NCBI GenBank assembly: GCA_020186115.1
Contig: WSYJ01000130.1
Location: 1-64,000 of the forward strand
Reading direction: 5' to 3'
DNA: 64,000 nucleotides
DNA from: Histomonas meleagridis
Lineage: Eukaryota > Parabasalia > Tritrichomonadida > Dientamoebidae
Shown: positions 42,574 through 54,025 of the stretch, one piece after another
Layout of the letters: the number at the start of each line of letters is the position of its first letter
How positions within the stretch are numbered: position 1 is the stretch's first letter
The notes under the pieces: model-generated
What the model saw: the letters and a program-made list of their open reading frames with translations, nothing else
What the model was told of the DNA's origin: nothing
The model's database searches: none
Translations under genes and position numbers: made by a program

Positions 42574-43619
42574 CAATTTGATGATTGGAATTGGAAGATA
42601 TATTCTTGATTTTAACTCAAACAAAAAACCTTCAAATTTTCATCAAAAATGTATGAAACCTATTGTTTTCCATCTGAAATTGAAATAGTCATCAAAAACT
42701 TAATCGATACGAGTCATAAACAATGATAAGTGAGATGATAATGTTCTCTTCTCATTTTTGCTTTTAACTTGATACAAAATATTCTTGTAATCATATCAAT
42801 TTTACACGAAACGATCAAAATCACTCAATACAACAATAATTCAATACTGAGCTTTCAAATAAAATTTTCAACTTTTCTATATGGAATGTTGCCATTTCAA
42901 TTGTTTTTAAATCTAACTGCCTTTTATAGTCAAATTAAAATCTAATACATTCAAAAATATTCACAGAAATTATCTTCATAAACAATGAACATTTTTTAAA
43001 AAAATTACTTAGTGTTTTTCGATGATAGCTCCTTTCTTGTATCCAGTAGTAACTTAGAAGCGAATTGTTTGTTCAAACAAATCGATTTATTCAAAAAGAA
43101 AAAACAAATATATTTTCTCGAATAATGAACAAAAAAAAATTGATTTTTTTCTCATTCATTTTAATGAGTTTTTTGAACATTATAACAAACGCTTATTATT
43201 CGTGGTATTCTTAAACTATTCCAAGTTTTCAATAAAATTAATTCAAGTTTTATCAGTGTTTCATGCTTTTGCATTCCCGACAAAGCAACAACAAATATAT
43301 TACTTTATTTTTTGAAACAAATACATTCAAATTTTAATAACATTTCACAGAGGTTGTATTCATTATTCAGAAGATATAAGCCTTATATCAATATAAAATG
43401 ACATTAAAGTAAATCGAGTATCTTAGAATTTTATAAAGTTGAAAGTGATATGACACAAGGTATCATAAGCCTTAATCAGGATGAATTATTCATCAGAAAT
43501 GTGATATACAATGATTTAGGAGAAGTAAAATATGTTAAAAAATTAAATTGCTTTGATATATGCAAGCAAACTTAATTTAAGAAAACTAACGAAATTTCGA
43601 TCCAATTATAATTATAAAC
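42574..43619. other. Spacer upstream of BspA-like copy 1
   Basis: AT-rich, about 1 kb, with many stops in all frames. No domain is readable; TCATCAAATTG lies directly before the copy 1 ATG. Confidence 0.45.
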
Positions 43620-43880
43620 AGTTATCATTTTACAGGTTATGAATCACCATTTGATGATGTAAATATGTAATGTGTTATGACATCAGATTTATATCAAGAT
43701 ACAACATTTGGTTCGCTTTATGTATCAAATTGTTCATCAGCTGAAGAATGTTCTCAAATTGTTCACCTTATAAAATATTTTAAATATCTCAAAAATAGAA
43801 AAAATACAAAAAGTGCCAATAACTCATTCTGCATTGATAATATGTATTTGAACTCCTTATTAAAATTGTAAAGTTATTAT
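43620..43880 (+). pseudogene. BspA-like remnant (end of LRR region)
   Basis: The reading FTGYESPFDD, a stop, then MTSDLYQDTTFGSLYVSN and CSSAEECSQIV matches the block that follows the last LRR in this family (compare YQNETFGNMEITKGTTLDEC in the intact gene). It ends in a short Lys-rich tail. No start is left. Confidence 0.7.
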
Positions 43881-44161
43881 TAACCATAGTTGTTCTCAGA
43901 AAAATATTTTGCATATAAAAATTATATTTACAAATTGTTAAACTTGTTTACTATAAAATTGATTGGATAAATTGAGTATGAGATAATATTTCAATATTAT
44001 TAAATTGAGTGTTTTTGCAGTTTGATACCTCACGTTTACATTTGTTTAATGAGCGCTGCTTCCGATACTTTTTATGTAAAACAAATTTCTTTTCACAATG
44101 AGTAATGATTAACAAAAACAGAAAAACATTTTATTACCACATTTCATCAAATTTACTCTAC

Positions 44162-46213
44162 TCAAATCCATTGGTCCTCATCTTCCTTTATCAAACTATT
44201 AAATTCATTGTCCACTTCTTCGTGATTTCCTCCCGTATTCGATGACGTATTATTATTTACATTTGACAACGATTTTGTTTTCGTTGTTTGTTTCTTATTT
44301 CTCTTAAACATAAATATTACGATTCCGACAATTATCAAAACTATCACAATAGCGCCGCATATAATACCAATTAACAATTCATTTGATATCGAATTATCTT
44401 TTGGTGTAACATCAGTGACAACTAATGTATAAAAGTCAGAATAATAACTGTAATAAGACGAATAATATATAACAGTGTAATCGTAGTAAATGACATTTGT
44501 CGATATATAACTATAAGTGGATTCAAATGTTAACAATGAAATTGTATTTATGTATTTACTATAAAATGTAATCGAAAGTGTAATAGATAATGACTGAGTT
44601 AAAGTGAACGAATGCGTTAAAGTTAAAGTCACATCCGATGAATAAATAACTGATGCAGCGAATGTATCACTTTGTGTCAATGTGAATGTGAGTGTTGGCG
44701 GGAGACATTCGTCAAGTGTTGTTCCCTTAGTAATTTCCATATTTCCAAATGTTTCATTTTGATATGTTTCGATTGTCATAACTAATGTCGCATTTATATT
44801 AACAAATGCATCATTTTGTATTTCTGGTGAAATTTCTCCATTAAAATAAATACATTGAAGTGATGTACAATTAGTAAATGCACATGAATTAATATATTGA
44901 ACATTTTCATCAATAAAAATTCTTTCTAAATTATTACAACTTGCAAAAGAATAATTCATAATTGAAATGACTGAATTAGGAATTGTAAATGTTTTACTTT
45001 TCATATTCGGATAACTAATAATATATATAATTTCTTTATTATATAAAACACCATCATTTTCATAATTCGAATATCCAATATTTTCTTCTGAAACATTAAT
45101 AAATTGAAGTTTCGTACATTCTAAAAATGCATTCCCAATTGAAGTAACAGAACTTGGTATATAAATATTCACAAGGTTTGTACATCCTCTGAATGCATCT
45201 GAGCCAATACTTCGGACGTCTTCATATAATGTTATCGTTTCAAGTCCTGTACATTTATAAAATGCATTACCACCAATGCTATTACAACAGATTGTAATAT
45301 TATTTAATGAAATACATTCTGCAAATGCTCCACCTCCAATTCCACCCATTAATTTATCTGGAAATTGTACAATTTCTAATTTTGGACATGATGCAAATGC
45401 TCTACTACCGATATTTTCAACTGTTTCTCCAATTATTACTGTTGTTAACAAAGGCCATTCTCTGAATGCATTACTTTCAATCTCGCCAACATCAATAATT
45501 ATAACACGTTCTGTATCATTCATATAATCTTTTGAATAATCATTGGAATCAGATATTGTGAGTGTTTTTGTCTCTTCATCATATGATTGCTTTGTGTAAA
45601 CAAAAAATATAATCAATAAAATTGGAATAACTTTGATTTTTTGATGAATGCTTTTCTGATTAAAATAAATTTTGGAAAAGAAAATAAAAACGAAAAATAT
45701 AAATACAAACAAAGTTATGTTTGCATATACCGAAGTAATTAATGCATCAAATGTATTTGGTAGATTTTTAAGAATATTGTCGTTGCAATTCATTGATAAA
45801 TAGCATTGAAAACTATCATTAAAATGATACACATTATGGCAAAAATGAAAGATTACAGTCATTATAGAATAAAAATATGAAATTACTAATTTTGGAGAAA
45901 TGATGTGCTTAAAGCATATTGCATTGTTATCAAGAAAATTGTTGAATGAAACCCATTGTGAGAAATGATTTATATTGTTTGCTGTTTGAATTTTTTGTGA
46001 AAATATTTGCCTCTTTATGTGTTTTATCTGATCAATTGGCATATAATGAATGTTTTTGTTATGCACATGCATGTTCATTGTTTTATTTTCAGTAAGAGAA
46101 TTTAAATAATATTTATTTCGAATAAAAACATGTTTGGTGAAATTTACGAGGAGGATGAAAGTGCCAACATGAATTAATAATACCACTAATTGAAAATGTC
46201 CATCATATTTCAT
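44162..46213 (-). CDS. BspA-like leucine-rich-repeat membrane protein, copy 2 (intact)
   Basis: A 683-residue type I membrane protein. Residues 1-195 are an unusual N-terminal part with two hydrophobic stretches; the second (VIPILLIIFFVYTKQS, near 200) precedes the mature-like start SYDEETKTLTISDSNDYSKD and looks like a signal peptide. LRR_5 repeats fill about 225-470 (AFREWPLLTTVIIGETVENI, AFYKCTGLETITLYEDVRSI, AFRGCTNLVNIYIPSSVTSI). A Ser/Thr/Tyr-rich stalk, a transmembrane helix (LIGIICGAIVIVLIIVGIVI) and a charged cytoplasmic tail ending EDEDQWI follow. Family knowledge suggests surface binding or adherence. The true start may be nearer to the signal segment, but no suitable ATG is there. 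Confidence 0.85.
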   Translation of the reverse strand: MKYDGHFQLVVLLIHVGTFILLVNFTKHVFIRNKYYLNSLTENKTMNMHVHNKNIHYMPIDQIKHIKRQIFSQKIQTANNINHFSQWVSFNNFLDNNAICFKHIISPKLVISYFYSIMTVIFHFCHNVYHFNDSFQCYLSMNCNDNILKNLPNTFDALITSVYANITLFVFIFFVFIFFSKIYFNQKSIHQKIKVIPILLIIFFVYTKQSYDEETKTLTISDSNDYSKDYMNDTERVIIIDVGEIESNAFREWPLLTTVIIGETVENIGSRAFASCPKLEIVQFPDKLMGGIGGGAFAECISLNNITICCNSIGGNAFYKCTGLETITLYEDVRSIGSDAFRGCTNLVNIYIPSSVTSIGNAFLECTKLQFINVSEENIGYSNYENDGVLYNKEIIYIISYPNMKSKTFTIPNSVISIMNYSFASCNNLERIFIDENVQYINSCAFTNCTSLQCIYFNGEISPEIQNDAFVNINATLVMTIETYQNETFGNMEITKGTTLDECLPPTLTFTLTQSDTFAASVIYSSDVTLTLTHSFTLTQSLSITLSITFYSKYINTISLLTFESTYSYISTNVIYYDYTVIYYSSYYSYYSDFYTLVVTDVTPKDNSISNELLIGIICGAIVIVLIIVGIVIFMFKRNKKQTTKTKSLSNVNNNTSSNTGGNHEEVDNEFNSLIKEDEDQWI

Positions 46214-46739
46214 TGTTTTAAGGTGTGCGTTTCCAATATAAATCTGGTTTGACTGTATCGAAAAACCTCTAATTTTTCATTAGAAGTGTGTGTAACAACT
46301 GTTTTTCGATGTGACAAGTGAGTTTTCATCGAAATTTTTTTAGGTGTCAAGACATGCACCTAAAGCATGAGGTATTAGGTGATATGAGAACATTTCATTT
46401 GCTTGTTCACAAGTGAGAATTTGACATTTGAATGAGTTTTTCGATAAAACGACAAAAGACACCAACTTTTTGTAACAAGTCGAATAGTCATTCAACTTTT
46501 GTGTGTTCATGTCAAAATTGATCAAAATCTATTATGTTTTCAATCAATGATTTCTATGATGAACCTTGGTGTAAGCCCTTCATTAAAACAATATTTAACA
46601 AACAACCGGTTTTATTTAACTTGAATATTATTAAATTTTTTTATATCTTCCCAAAATTCATTCAAAAGTTTTAATATTTTTCTCGATTTATTTTGTAAAA
46701 TCAATTAATCAAAAGATTTATAAATGTAACAAAGAAAAT
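46214..46739. other. Spacer upstream of BspA-like copy 2
   Basis: AT-rich without a convincing gene; the short frame at 46340-46525 has no features. Confidence 0.45.
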
Positions 46740-47530
46740 TTAAACAAAAATAATTCTAATTTTAATTATTTTATTTTTTACACAAACAATTGAAACACTT
46801 GAATCAACAACTAAAACTCTTACCATAACTTATTCAAATGAATTTGAAGAAAGAAACAATTATAAATGAATCCGAATATGTTATTATTGAGGGTGGTGCT
46901 GAGGAAATATCATAAAATGTTTTGATTCATGCAAATAATTAAAACCAATGAAATAGGTGATTAAGTTAAAACTATTGAAAATAATGCATTTTTCTAATGT
47001 TCTAAATTAGCGAGAGTTCTCATGAGAAAATGTAACAACAATTGGAAATTCTGTATTTCAGTTATGTTCATCATTAATAAATATTATAATTCCAAAATCG
47101 TTAACATTAAATGGCTCAAATCTTTTGTATCAGAAGAAAATGAATATTATACTAATGATAACTTAGGAATTCTTTGTAATAAAGATTATACAATAATTAA
47201 ATGTTATCTGATTGAATTTCTAATGATAGGTTTGAAATAACAAATTCAGTTACTACAATTACAAGTTATGGATTTTATTCATGTTCAAGCTTAGCAACAG
47301 ATTTCATTAAAGATGTAACAACAATTGGAAATAATACATTTTCTTGTTGTAATAATTTAACATGTATTTATTTTACAGGTTATTGAATCATCAACTGACA
47401 TAAGTTATAATGCCTTTGTTAATGTAAGTAAGCAATATAAAATCAGATTTATATCAATATACAACATTTGATTAGATTAATGTATCGGAAAGTGCATTAG
47501 TTGAAGAATGTTCTTTATATGTCTGACCCA
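46740..47530 (+). pseudogene. Heavily decayed BspA-like gene
   Basis: In shifting plus-strand frames: TIETLESTTKTLTITYSNEF (the family's mature N-terminus), then stop-ridden repeats such as SVTTITSYGFYSCSSLATD and VTTIGNNTFSCCNNLTCIYF, ending with an ADEECS-like block (LVEECSL). The order is that of a whole gene, but it is broken in many places and there is no membrane segment. Confidence 0.75.
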
Positions 47531-47869
47531 CACATACATTGACTAAAATCAAATACATTTACAGAATCATTACAAGTTGTTGTAACATTTATTCAAACCT
47601 TGATTTATACACAAAAAATTGCACAAATAGTTATTTCCAACACTATTTTCACAAACAGTTAAAGCTGATTTCATGAGCTCGTTTGCTATATTTATATCTC
47701 TGTGCTTAAGCGCCATAATTTAGCGTCTTTCTATAGAAAGTTCCAAATGTTCACTTTTCAGTTGTTGCACTTTTCAATCAAATCGCTTGATGCTGCAACA
47801 AGCGATTTTGATTTAGCGGTTTTCGCATCAAACGAATAAATTAAATATTTGATTGATATTCTTAAATAT

Positions 47870-50419
47870 TTACTTAAATAAATCTTCGTCATCATCATCC
47901 AAGACATCCAAAAGCTCTTGTAGATCCGTATCAGATTGTTCTTTTGCAGCACTGTTCTTATTATCATTTGCTTCTTGAAGTAAATCATCGACATCATCAT
48001 TACCATTTTCTTCTTCTTTCTTAACTTCATCCTCATTAATTCCGAACATATTTGGATTTTCACTTGGCAAAGCAATTGAATCAGCAATTCTTTTCTCACC
48101 TTTTTCAGCCAAAAAGTCCTTCCATAACAAAGCGCATTCTTCCATTCTCTTTGGAACATAACTTCTAGCCATCAAAGCTGCCTCAGGGAATTTTTTATCT
48201 TCGATCAACAAGTCAATACATTTATCATAATCAGCGCATGCGAAATAAGCAGCGAATTTAACATTTCGTGAATCTTCGACATCTTCAGCGAATTTTCTCA
48301 TTTCATTCTTATTTCCTTTTGCACTTTTAATTAATAACAATGCATTTTCATCACCAGACTTCTTTAAAGATTCTTCCAAAACATTAATATCTCCATTTTT
48401 CATTGCGACGTTTGTTAATAATTTCCATTGATATAAAGAATTCGATTTCTTTGCAATTTGTATTCCTAAATTAATATCATTTAATTTAATCGCAAGTTCA
48501 AAACGTTTGTCATCATTATCACATAGTTTTAATGCTTCTTCATAATGTTCAATACTTTCAAGAAATGAAGAAATTCTTGAATGCCATTCCTTAGGTATAT
48601 TACTTATGTTTGAATCAGTGATATTATTCTCATCAAATGTAATACTAATAATAAAATCTAAAACGACACTTGGTACAGAATATGAAAAGAAATTATAATC
48701 TGAATCACATAAGAAAAGTCGTTCAATACGTGATACATAACCAACTAATGTTAATGCCTTATCAACACGTGATATAACTTCAATATAATTACCAATACAC
48801 ATATAAATTGTGTTTTTGTCATTAAAGAAAAACACTTCGTTATACCATGAGCCACGACTTATAACTTTGTCAAATTGTGTTATAAGTGTAAACGCTGATT
48901 CGGATCCTGTTTCTTCATTATAATCCTCCAAATCTTCATATTCTTCATTAAGTTGTAAGATAAATAATGATTCAGTAGTTGAAATCGCTACTAATGAATT
49001 GACATTTGACCAATAAACTCCTGTAATCGGTGAGTTAACAATAATGAGGCCGATAACGTGGTTATCCCAAGTATAAAAGATGATTTCATCCTCACCTGAA
49101 ATACCTAAATAACTTCCGCCAAATATTCTGTCGATGTCAAGCGGCGGTTGGATTTCTATGGTATTTGAAAAAGTGGTGGTGACGGCGACCGTTTGCTGGT
49201 TCTTTTTGATGGCAAAAGTGTCGCCAATACCCCAAACGAATTCCTTTGAATTACCATATGATTTAACTCTCCATGCTAATGCTGAATAGACAGCATATTC
49301 ACCATCACCATATATTGCTACATATCGACCAGTACTATTATAAGCAATTGATGAAGGGAAGAATTCTGAATTTGCGACATCTTTAATTGTTAAATCAACT
49401 GATTCACCATCATTATCACCAAATGAAGCTTGGTTAAGATTAGCTGATTGGATTTCATTATTTCGTGCCCAGAAAACTCGTCCATTATTATCTATTGTAA
49501 TAATTGTCGATGAATCTCGTCCAACTTTTAATACAACTAATCCTTCATCAAAGCCAATAGCTACTTGTTCCTTAGTAGCATCAATGCACCATCCGCGTTT
49601 CTTTTGATAGTTTAAAACAGTTTCGTTGGACATTGTCAAAGTGTTCCATACAAGTAACATTTCATCTTCAGAAGTAGAAAAGAGTAATGGATACGTTGGA
49701 TGGAATTTAAGTGCTGTAATATTTCCTCCATGTCCTGGAAGTGTGGCCACGCAACTTTTTGTTTGATAATCCCAAATTCTAATTTCGAAATCATCGGCAC
49801 CTGTAGCAATATATGGTTTGTCACTTCCTGGGAAGAACTCGATACAGTTAACACCGGACTTATGGCCTTTGAGTGTTAAACGAGCAGTTGATGATGTTAA
49901 TCCCCAAATCTTAATTGTACAATCGAGTGATACTGTCGCAAATGTTGATGGATCTTTAGGATTGAATTTGACGTCCATGACAAAGTGACTATGACCTTCA
50001 AAAACTCGCTCAAGCACAAGAGAATTTTTGTTAATTGTGTAAGAATTAATTGTATAATCGTCTGAACAACTTAACACTAATAATTGTGTTGGGTGTACAG
50101 CTATTTGACGTATGAGGTCTTTATGTGCGTTTTCGTATTGAGCTGTTAATGAACATGTGTTATAATCGAAACAAGAAATTGTTAAACCATCGCCGCCGGT
50201 GATAATCCATTGAAGACTTGGGATAAATCGGATGCACCTGAGTGGTTTATTTTGACGGTCCACGAGGATTGTCTTTAAGATTGTCATATTATTTGTATTG
50301 AAGATTTGGACCGTGCCATTGTAGAGAGCTTCTGCAAGAAGGGGTTCTCGTGGATGGAATTCGACCGCTTTGACACGATCGGATGTTGTTGATGCGATCT
50401 TCTTAATGTGTCTGAACAT
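47870..50419 (-). CDS. Coatomer subunit beta' (COPB2/Sec27)
   Basis: An 849-residue beta'-COP, slightly shorter than the usual 900. N-terminal WD40 propeller (about 1-300: DRVKAVEFHPREPLLAEALYNG, written here in part as VKAVEFHPREP and LYNGTVQIFNT, then GSDDY-like CSDDYTINSY, and ATVSLDCTIKIWGL), a second propeller, then helical solenoid with SFLESIEHYEEALKLCDND, and an acidic C-terminus (DVLDDDDEDLF). It is part of the COPI coat that carries KKxx cargo from Golgi to ER. Start set at the ATG at 50419, since the codon before it is TTG. A TCAATTTG initiator-like sequence lies about 25 bases upstream. Confidence 0.95.
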   Translation of the reverse strand: MFRHIKKIASTTSDRVKAVEFHPREPLLAEALYNGTVQIFNTNNMTILKTILVDRQNKPLRCIRFIPSLQWIITGGDGLTISCFDYNTCSLTAQYENAHKDLIRQIAVHPTQLLVLSCSDDYTINSYTINKNSLVLERVFEGHSHFVMDVKFNPKDPSTFATVSLDCTIKIWGLTSSTARLTLKGHKSGVNCIEFFPGSDKPYIATGADDFEIRIWDYQTKSCVATLPGHGGNITALKFHPTYPLLFSTSEDEMLLVWNTLTMSNETVLNYQKKRGWCIDATKEQVAIGFDEGLVVLKVGRDSSTIITIDNNGRVFWARNNEIQSANLNQASFGDNDGESVDLTIKDVANSEFFPSSIAYNSTGRYVAIYGDGEYAVYSALAWRVKSYGNSKEFVWGIGDTFAIKKNQQTVAVTTTFSNTIEIQPPLDIDRIFGGSYLGISGEDEIIFYTWDNHVIGLIIVNSPITGVYWSNVNSLVAISTTESLFILQLNEEYEDLEDYNEETGSESAFTLITQFDKVISRGSWYNEVFFFNDKNTIYMCIGNYIEVISRVDKALTLVGYVSRIERLFLCDSDYNFFSYSVPSVVLDFIISITFDENNITDSNISNIPKEWHSRISSFLESIEHYEEALKLCDNDDKRFELAIKLNDINLGIQIAKKSNSLYQWKLLTNVAMKNGDINVLEESLKKSGDENALLLIKSAKGNKNEMRKFAEDVEDSRNVKFAAYFACADYDKCIDLLIEDKKFPEAALMARSYVPKRMEECALLWKDFLAEKGEKRIADSIALPSENPNMFGINEDEVKKEEENGNDDVDDLLQEANDNKNSAAKEQSDTDLQELLDVLDDDDEDLFK

Positions 50420-50591
50420 CAAAAGTTAACAATACAAATTGACAATGTTTGTCATCTTTTTGAATAGTTTATGAATGCATCTTCCATATGACCAATTTCC
50501 TTTTTGGTAAGAATTGATGTGTGCACAAATATATGGAAGAAAGTGTGAATTTTATTTAAAAAAAATTGGAAATTGTGAAAATATTTGTAAA

Positions 50592-51049
50592 TTAAAAAAA
50601 AATCCTGAATTTCATTTTATTTGCATAAAATAGAAATGGAATATAAGGAACTTCTTCTTTCTTCTTCGATTGTCCAAGAAGAGCTTTGTGAATATGTGGG
50701 ACAACACCTGACGATACAATTGTAATATGTGAAAGAAGTTGATTCAATTCTTCATCTTTACGAATTGCAAGCATTATATGGCGTGGTGAAATCCTCGACT
50801 TCTTGTTGTCACGTGCTGCATTTCCCGCAAGTTCCAAAACTTCGACTGTAAGATATTCAAGAACTGCTGCCATGAAAACTGGCGCACCTGAACCAATACG
50901 CTCTGCATAACGGCCGTCACGAAGTAAACGATGAAGACGACCAACTGGGAATTGATGTCCTGCACGACTTGATCTTGTCCTTGGATGAGCGCGTTCTCCG
51001 TCAACAGATGTCTTTGTGGCTGTCTTCTTAAACCTTTCTTAGCTGGCAT
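50592..51049 (-). CDS. Histone H2A, frameshifted near the N-terminus
   Basis: Start ATG at 51049 gives MPAKKG; after GGTTTAAG the histone continues one register off: [49 protein letters not shown], then [36 protein letters not shown] and [11 protein letters not shown] run of three Ts where four would keep the frame explains the break, so it looks like a single missing T. The C-terminus runs to 50592 with an unusual tail ([14 protein letters not shown]), which may reflect a second slip. Core residues are all conserved. It is divergently paired with H2B. Sequence error is as likely as a pseudogene. Confidence 0.85.
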
Positions 51050-51050
51050 A

Positions 51051-51060
51051 CAAAGAGTGA
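51051..51060 (-). promoter_or_regulatory. Inr-like initiator of H2A
   Basis: Minus-strand TCACTCTTTG one base before the ATG; trichomonad TCA-type initiator. Confidence 0.5.
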
Positions 51061-51208
51061 ACTATTTTTTTGAGTATGATTTGAGTATTTTTGATTCATC
51101 GATAAAAATTTTTGTTTGACGCGCCCTACAGTCATATTGAAATATCGCTGGACTAAAATGGCAGCATTGAAAAAGTTTGGCGAAAGAAAGCGCGCCAAAA
51201 AAACATTA

Positions 51209-51218
51209 TCATTTTTTA
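51209..51218 (+). promoter_or_regulatory. Inr-like initiator of H2B
   Basis: TCATTTTTTA two bases before the chosen ATG at 51221. It supports starting H2B at MSTKKPAS rather than at the upstream in-frame codons. Confidence 0.5.
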
Positions 51219-51220
51219 GT

Positions 51221-51607
51221 ATGTCAACCAAGAAACCAGCATCTAAGACACCAACAGAAAAGAAGCCAGCTGTTGAGGGAGAAGCCCCAGCTGAAACTGA
51301 AAAGGAAAAGAAGCAACGACATAAGAAGAGGAACGAATCTTTCTCATCTTATATTTTCAAGGTTCTTAAACAAGTTCATCCAGATATTGGTATTTCTAAT
51401 AAGGCTATGCTAGTCATGAATAACTTTGTGACTGATATATTCGAACGTATTGCACGTGAAGGTGCTCGTCTCGTTGATATGAATGATCGAAACACACTCG
51501 GATCTCGTGAAATACAAACAGCTGTTCGTCTTGTTCTTCCAGGAGATCTTGCCAAACATGCTGTATCAGAAGGTGGTAAAGCTGTTGCCAAGTTTAATGC
51601 AGAGTAA
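51221..51607 (+). CDS. Histone H2B
   Basis: 128 residues. Lys/Pro/Ala-rich tail ([17 protein letters not shown]), then the histone fold: [87 protein letters not shown]. The frame is open further upstream (from 51116), but these residues are not H2B-like. It pairs divergently with H2A, with about 170 bases between the starts, a common arrangement that gives balanced expression. Codon use suggests strong expression. Confidence 0.97.
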   Translation: MSTKKPASKTPTEKKPAVEGEAPAETEKEKKQRHKKRNESFSSYIFKVLKQVHPDIGISNKAMLVMNNFVTDIFERIAREGARLVDMNDRNTLGSREIQTAVRLVLPGDLAKHAVSEGGKAVAKFNAE

Positions 51608-51756
51608 AATAATTTTTTTGGATCATTTCAACTTTAAACTTAGTTAAATAAACAAGTTGTTCTTTGGAAGAATACCAAATTTTGTTTTAGGTGATAAACG
51701 TACACCCTCTTAAAATTGAGAATGTGTGTTAGATATTAAAGTACGTTATTCTGGAA

Positions 51757-53568
51757 ATGTTCTTCGTTCCAGATAACTTATTTGAGATTACATTGGCGTC
51801 AGATGATTTAAAAACAGTTCTCATTGGAATTTGCGAAATAGTTAAGCAACAGCAAGATGACATTCATTTTTTAAGAACAGAAATAAATCGATTTACATTA
51901 AAAGAAGATTTTGAAAAAGCAATTCACGAAAAGAATATGGCACAAAATTCTGTAAGCGAAAAACTTAACAAAGAAATGAGTCAAATTCAAAATACAATTA
52001 ATAATATTGTCAATGAATCTGCTCAAATGAAATCAAAATATGATGCCAGCATTCAAAAGACAGATCAGATGTTCCAAAATTTTGTACAAAACATAAATTC
52101 CGAAATCCATGTTCAACTTCAACATCAAGCCGAGTCTACCAAAATCTTTGAAGAAAAACTTAATAGCCTCACTGCCAATGTTCAACAGATTGAGAAAGAT
52201 GTACATTTTTTCAATGATTTTCTTACACAAATTGGAGTAAATAACATTGAATCCATTACAACGAAACTTCAAAACATAGAAGAACGCCTTTCCACACTCA
52301 CTGAAGACGTTTCTACTTCCAATGCAGCGTTAACCGATCTTAAAAACACGCAACTTTTGAATACGATTTCATTACGAAATGAATTTAATCAAGAAATGTC
52401 ATCATATTACAAGACACTTGAAGAAATTCGTTCAGATGTATCATTATTACCTGATTTAGAAGAACTTAATCTAGAAAGTGGACATATTGACATTACTGCG
52501 TTAGTTCGAAGTGTTAATCGAAACACTCGACGAGTTGATGGTCTTAATGAGCAGATATCACAAATACGGAATGAATGTGAAAACATTACAAATTCGACAA
52601 CACAAATGCAACAAACACTTGAGCAATTTAATCATTGTATATATGATAATGCATTAGATATCAGTGATTGTCGCGTACATTTTATAAGTGTTTTTAAAGT
52701 ATTTCAAGAATTTTCACAAAACATTTTATTACGTATTGAAACTATTGGGAAAATATTTTTAATGATATCAAATGCACATTCACATTTTGCATCATCTTCA
52801 TCACATGCGTTAGATAATATATCCAAAAGTTTTACTATGATTTGTAATCGACCATTACCTGAGATGAATACATTAGATGAAGTTTTAATCGAATCAAATA
52901 ATATAATTGAAGAAATACAAAACAAAACTAAAATTGATGATTTAGAAAAGTTAATTAATTTAATAAAAAATTCTTTAAATAATATAAGTGATCAACGATT
53001 AAGAATTACAAAGCCTCAAACATATTCGAATTATGAACGTAAAATGCCGAATTTTATTCAGTCGTCACTTGTTACACAAGCAATTAAAAGTTTACCCAAA
53101 GAAGATTTGGGTGTTAATAATGATAATAAGAATAATACTATAAATAGATTCGCGTTAGAAGAATTACGAGTGAATTTGAACTTACAAGAAAATAAAATAA
53201 ATCAATTCATAGAAAACGTTTTAAATGATATAAATGAAATGAATAAAAAAGTAGATGCGAAAATGGAATCAACAACTGTCGATAGAATGATAATGCAAAT
53301 GCAAAATAAAATTACAAAAATACAAAAAGAAATTAATGCTTTAATTGATAATAATAAAAATATTAATAAAAATTTAAGTGATGAAAAAAATTTAAATGAA
53401 ACAAATAACACTTTGTTGAAAAAACAAACAAAAGCTCAAATTAGAGAATTGTCACCAAAAGCGAAATTGGGAAATTTCACTTTGAAATCAAATAACTTGA
53501 ATACAAGACCGATTTTAAAGAGTGAAAAATTGGCTTCAACATTTGCAACATCACCTCGAAATTCATAA
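51757..53568 (+). CDS. Coiled-coil protein of unknown function
   Basis: 603 residues, almost wholly helical. A short globular start (MFFVPDNLFEITLASDDLKT) is followed by long heptad-rich stretches (about 25-220 and 255-300), a less charged middle (about 300-370), a second coiled coil (about 465-545) and a basic tail with KLGNFTLKSNNLNTRP. No catalytic motif. Comparable proteins act in the cytoskeleton or flagellar apparatus, but nothing here proves that. The start is the first ATG. Confidence 0.8.
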   Translation: MFFVPDNLFEITLASDDLKTVLIGICEIVKQQQDDIHFLRTEINRFTLKEDFEKAIHEKNMAQNSVSEKLNKEMSQIQNTINNIVNESAQMKSKYDASIQKTDQMFQNFVQNINSEIHVQLQHQAESTKIFEEKLNSLTANVQQIEKDVHFFNDFLTQIGVNNIESITTKLQNIEERLSTLTEDVSTSNAALTDLKNTQLLNTISLRNEFNQEMSSYYKTLEEIRSDVSLLPDLEELNLESGHIDITALVRSVNRNTRRVDGLNEQISQIRNECENITNSTTQMQQTLEQFNHCIYDNALDISDCRVHFISVFKVFQEFSQNILLRIETIGKIFLMISNAHSHFASSSSHALDNISKSFTMICNRPLPEMNTLDEVLIESNNIIEEIQNKTKIDDLEKLINLIKNSLNNISDQRLRITKPQTYSNYERKMPNFIQSSLVTQAIKSLPKEDLGVNNDNKNNTINRFALEELRVNLNLQENKINQFIENVLNDINEMNKKVDAKMESTTVDRMIMQMQNKITKIQKEINALIDNNKNINKNLSDEKNLNETNNTLLKKQTKAQIRELSPKAKLGNFTLKSNNLNTRPILKSEKLASTFATSPRNS

Positions 53569-54025
53569 ATAAAAATATATTTTGTTTGCGATTTAAATTT
53601 TTCATGATAAATTATGTATGTAGTATGATGAATATATGATCTTCAATAATTTTTGCTTGAGTTATTGTACGGATTTAATGATAGAAAACCAAGTTTGTGC
53701 AGTAGTGATTTCCCTAAATCGAATATTAAATTATTAATTATAAAAAGATGATCTTTCTCATCCAAACATTAAATATAACCACATACCATTTCATAATGAA
53801 AATGCTTAACATTGATTTTCCTTTGTTTATTTCCTGTTTATAGAAAAAAATTATTTGTTTTAGAAAATATTATCTAATATAATCTTAATTCAAAAAATCT
53901 TTTCATTTTTTTTTAAATAATATATGTTGATTAATTTCTGCGTAGTTTATATAAGTATACACAAATTATCGAAAGAAAAGAAAACAAAAATATTAAAATA
54001 TATTTACAAAACACATATATATAAA
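53569..54025. other. Convergent spacer
   Basis: AT-rich, between two convergent coiled-coil genes. Nothing recognisable. Confidence 0.5.

Noticed and set aside
38160..47530. Bacterial origin (lateral transfer) of the BspA-like genes
   Set aside because: The family is long established in trichomonads and these copies share local composition and eukaryote-style membrane tails; nothing here shows recent transfer.
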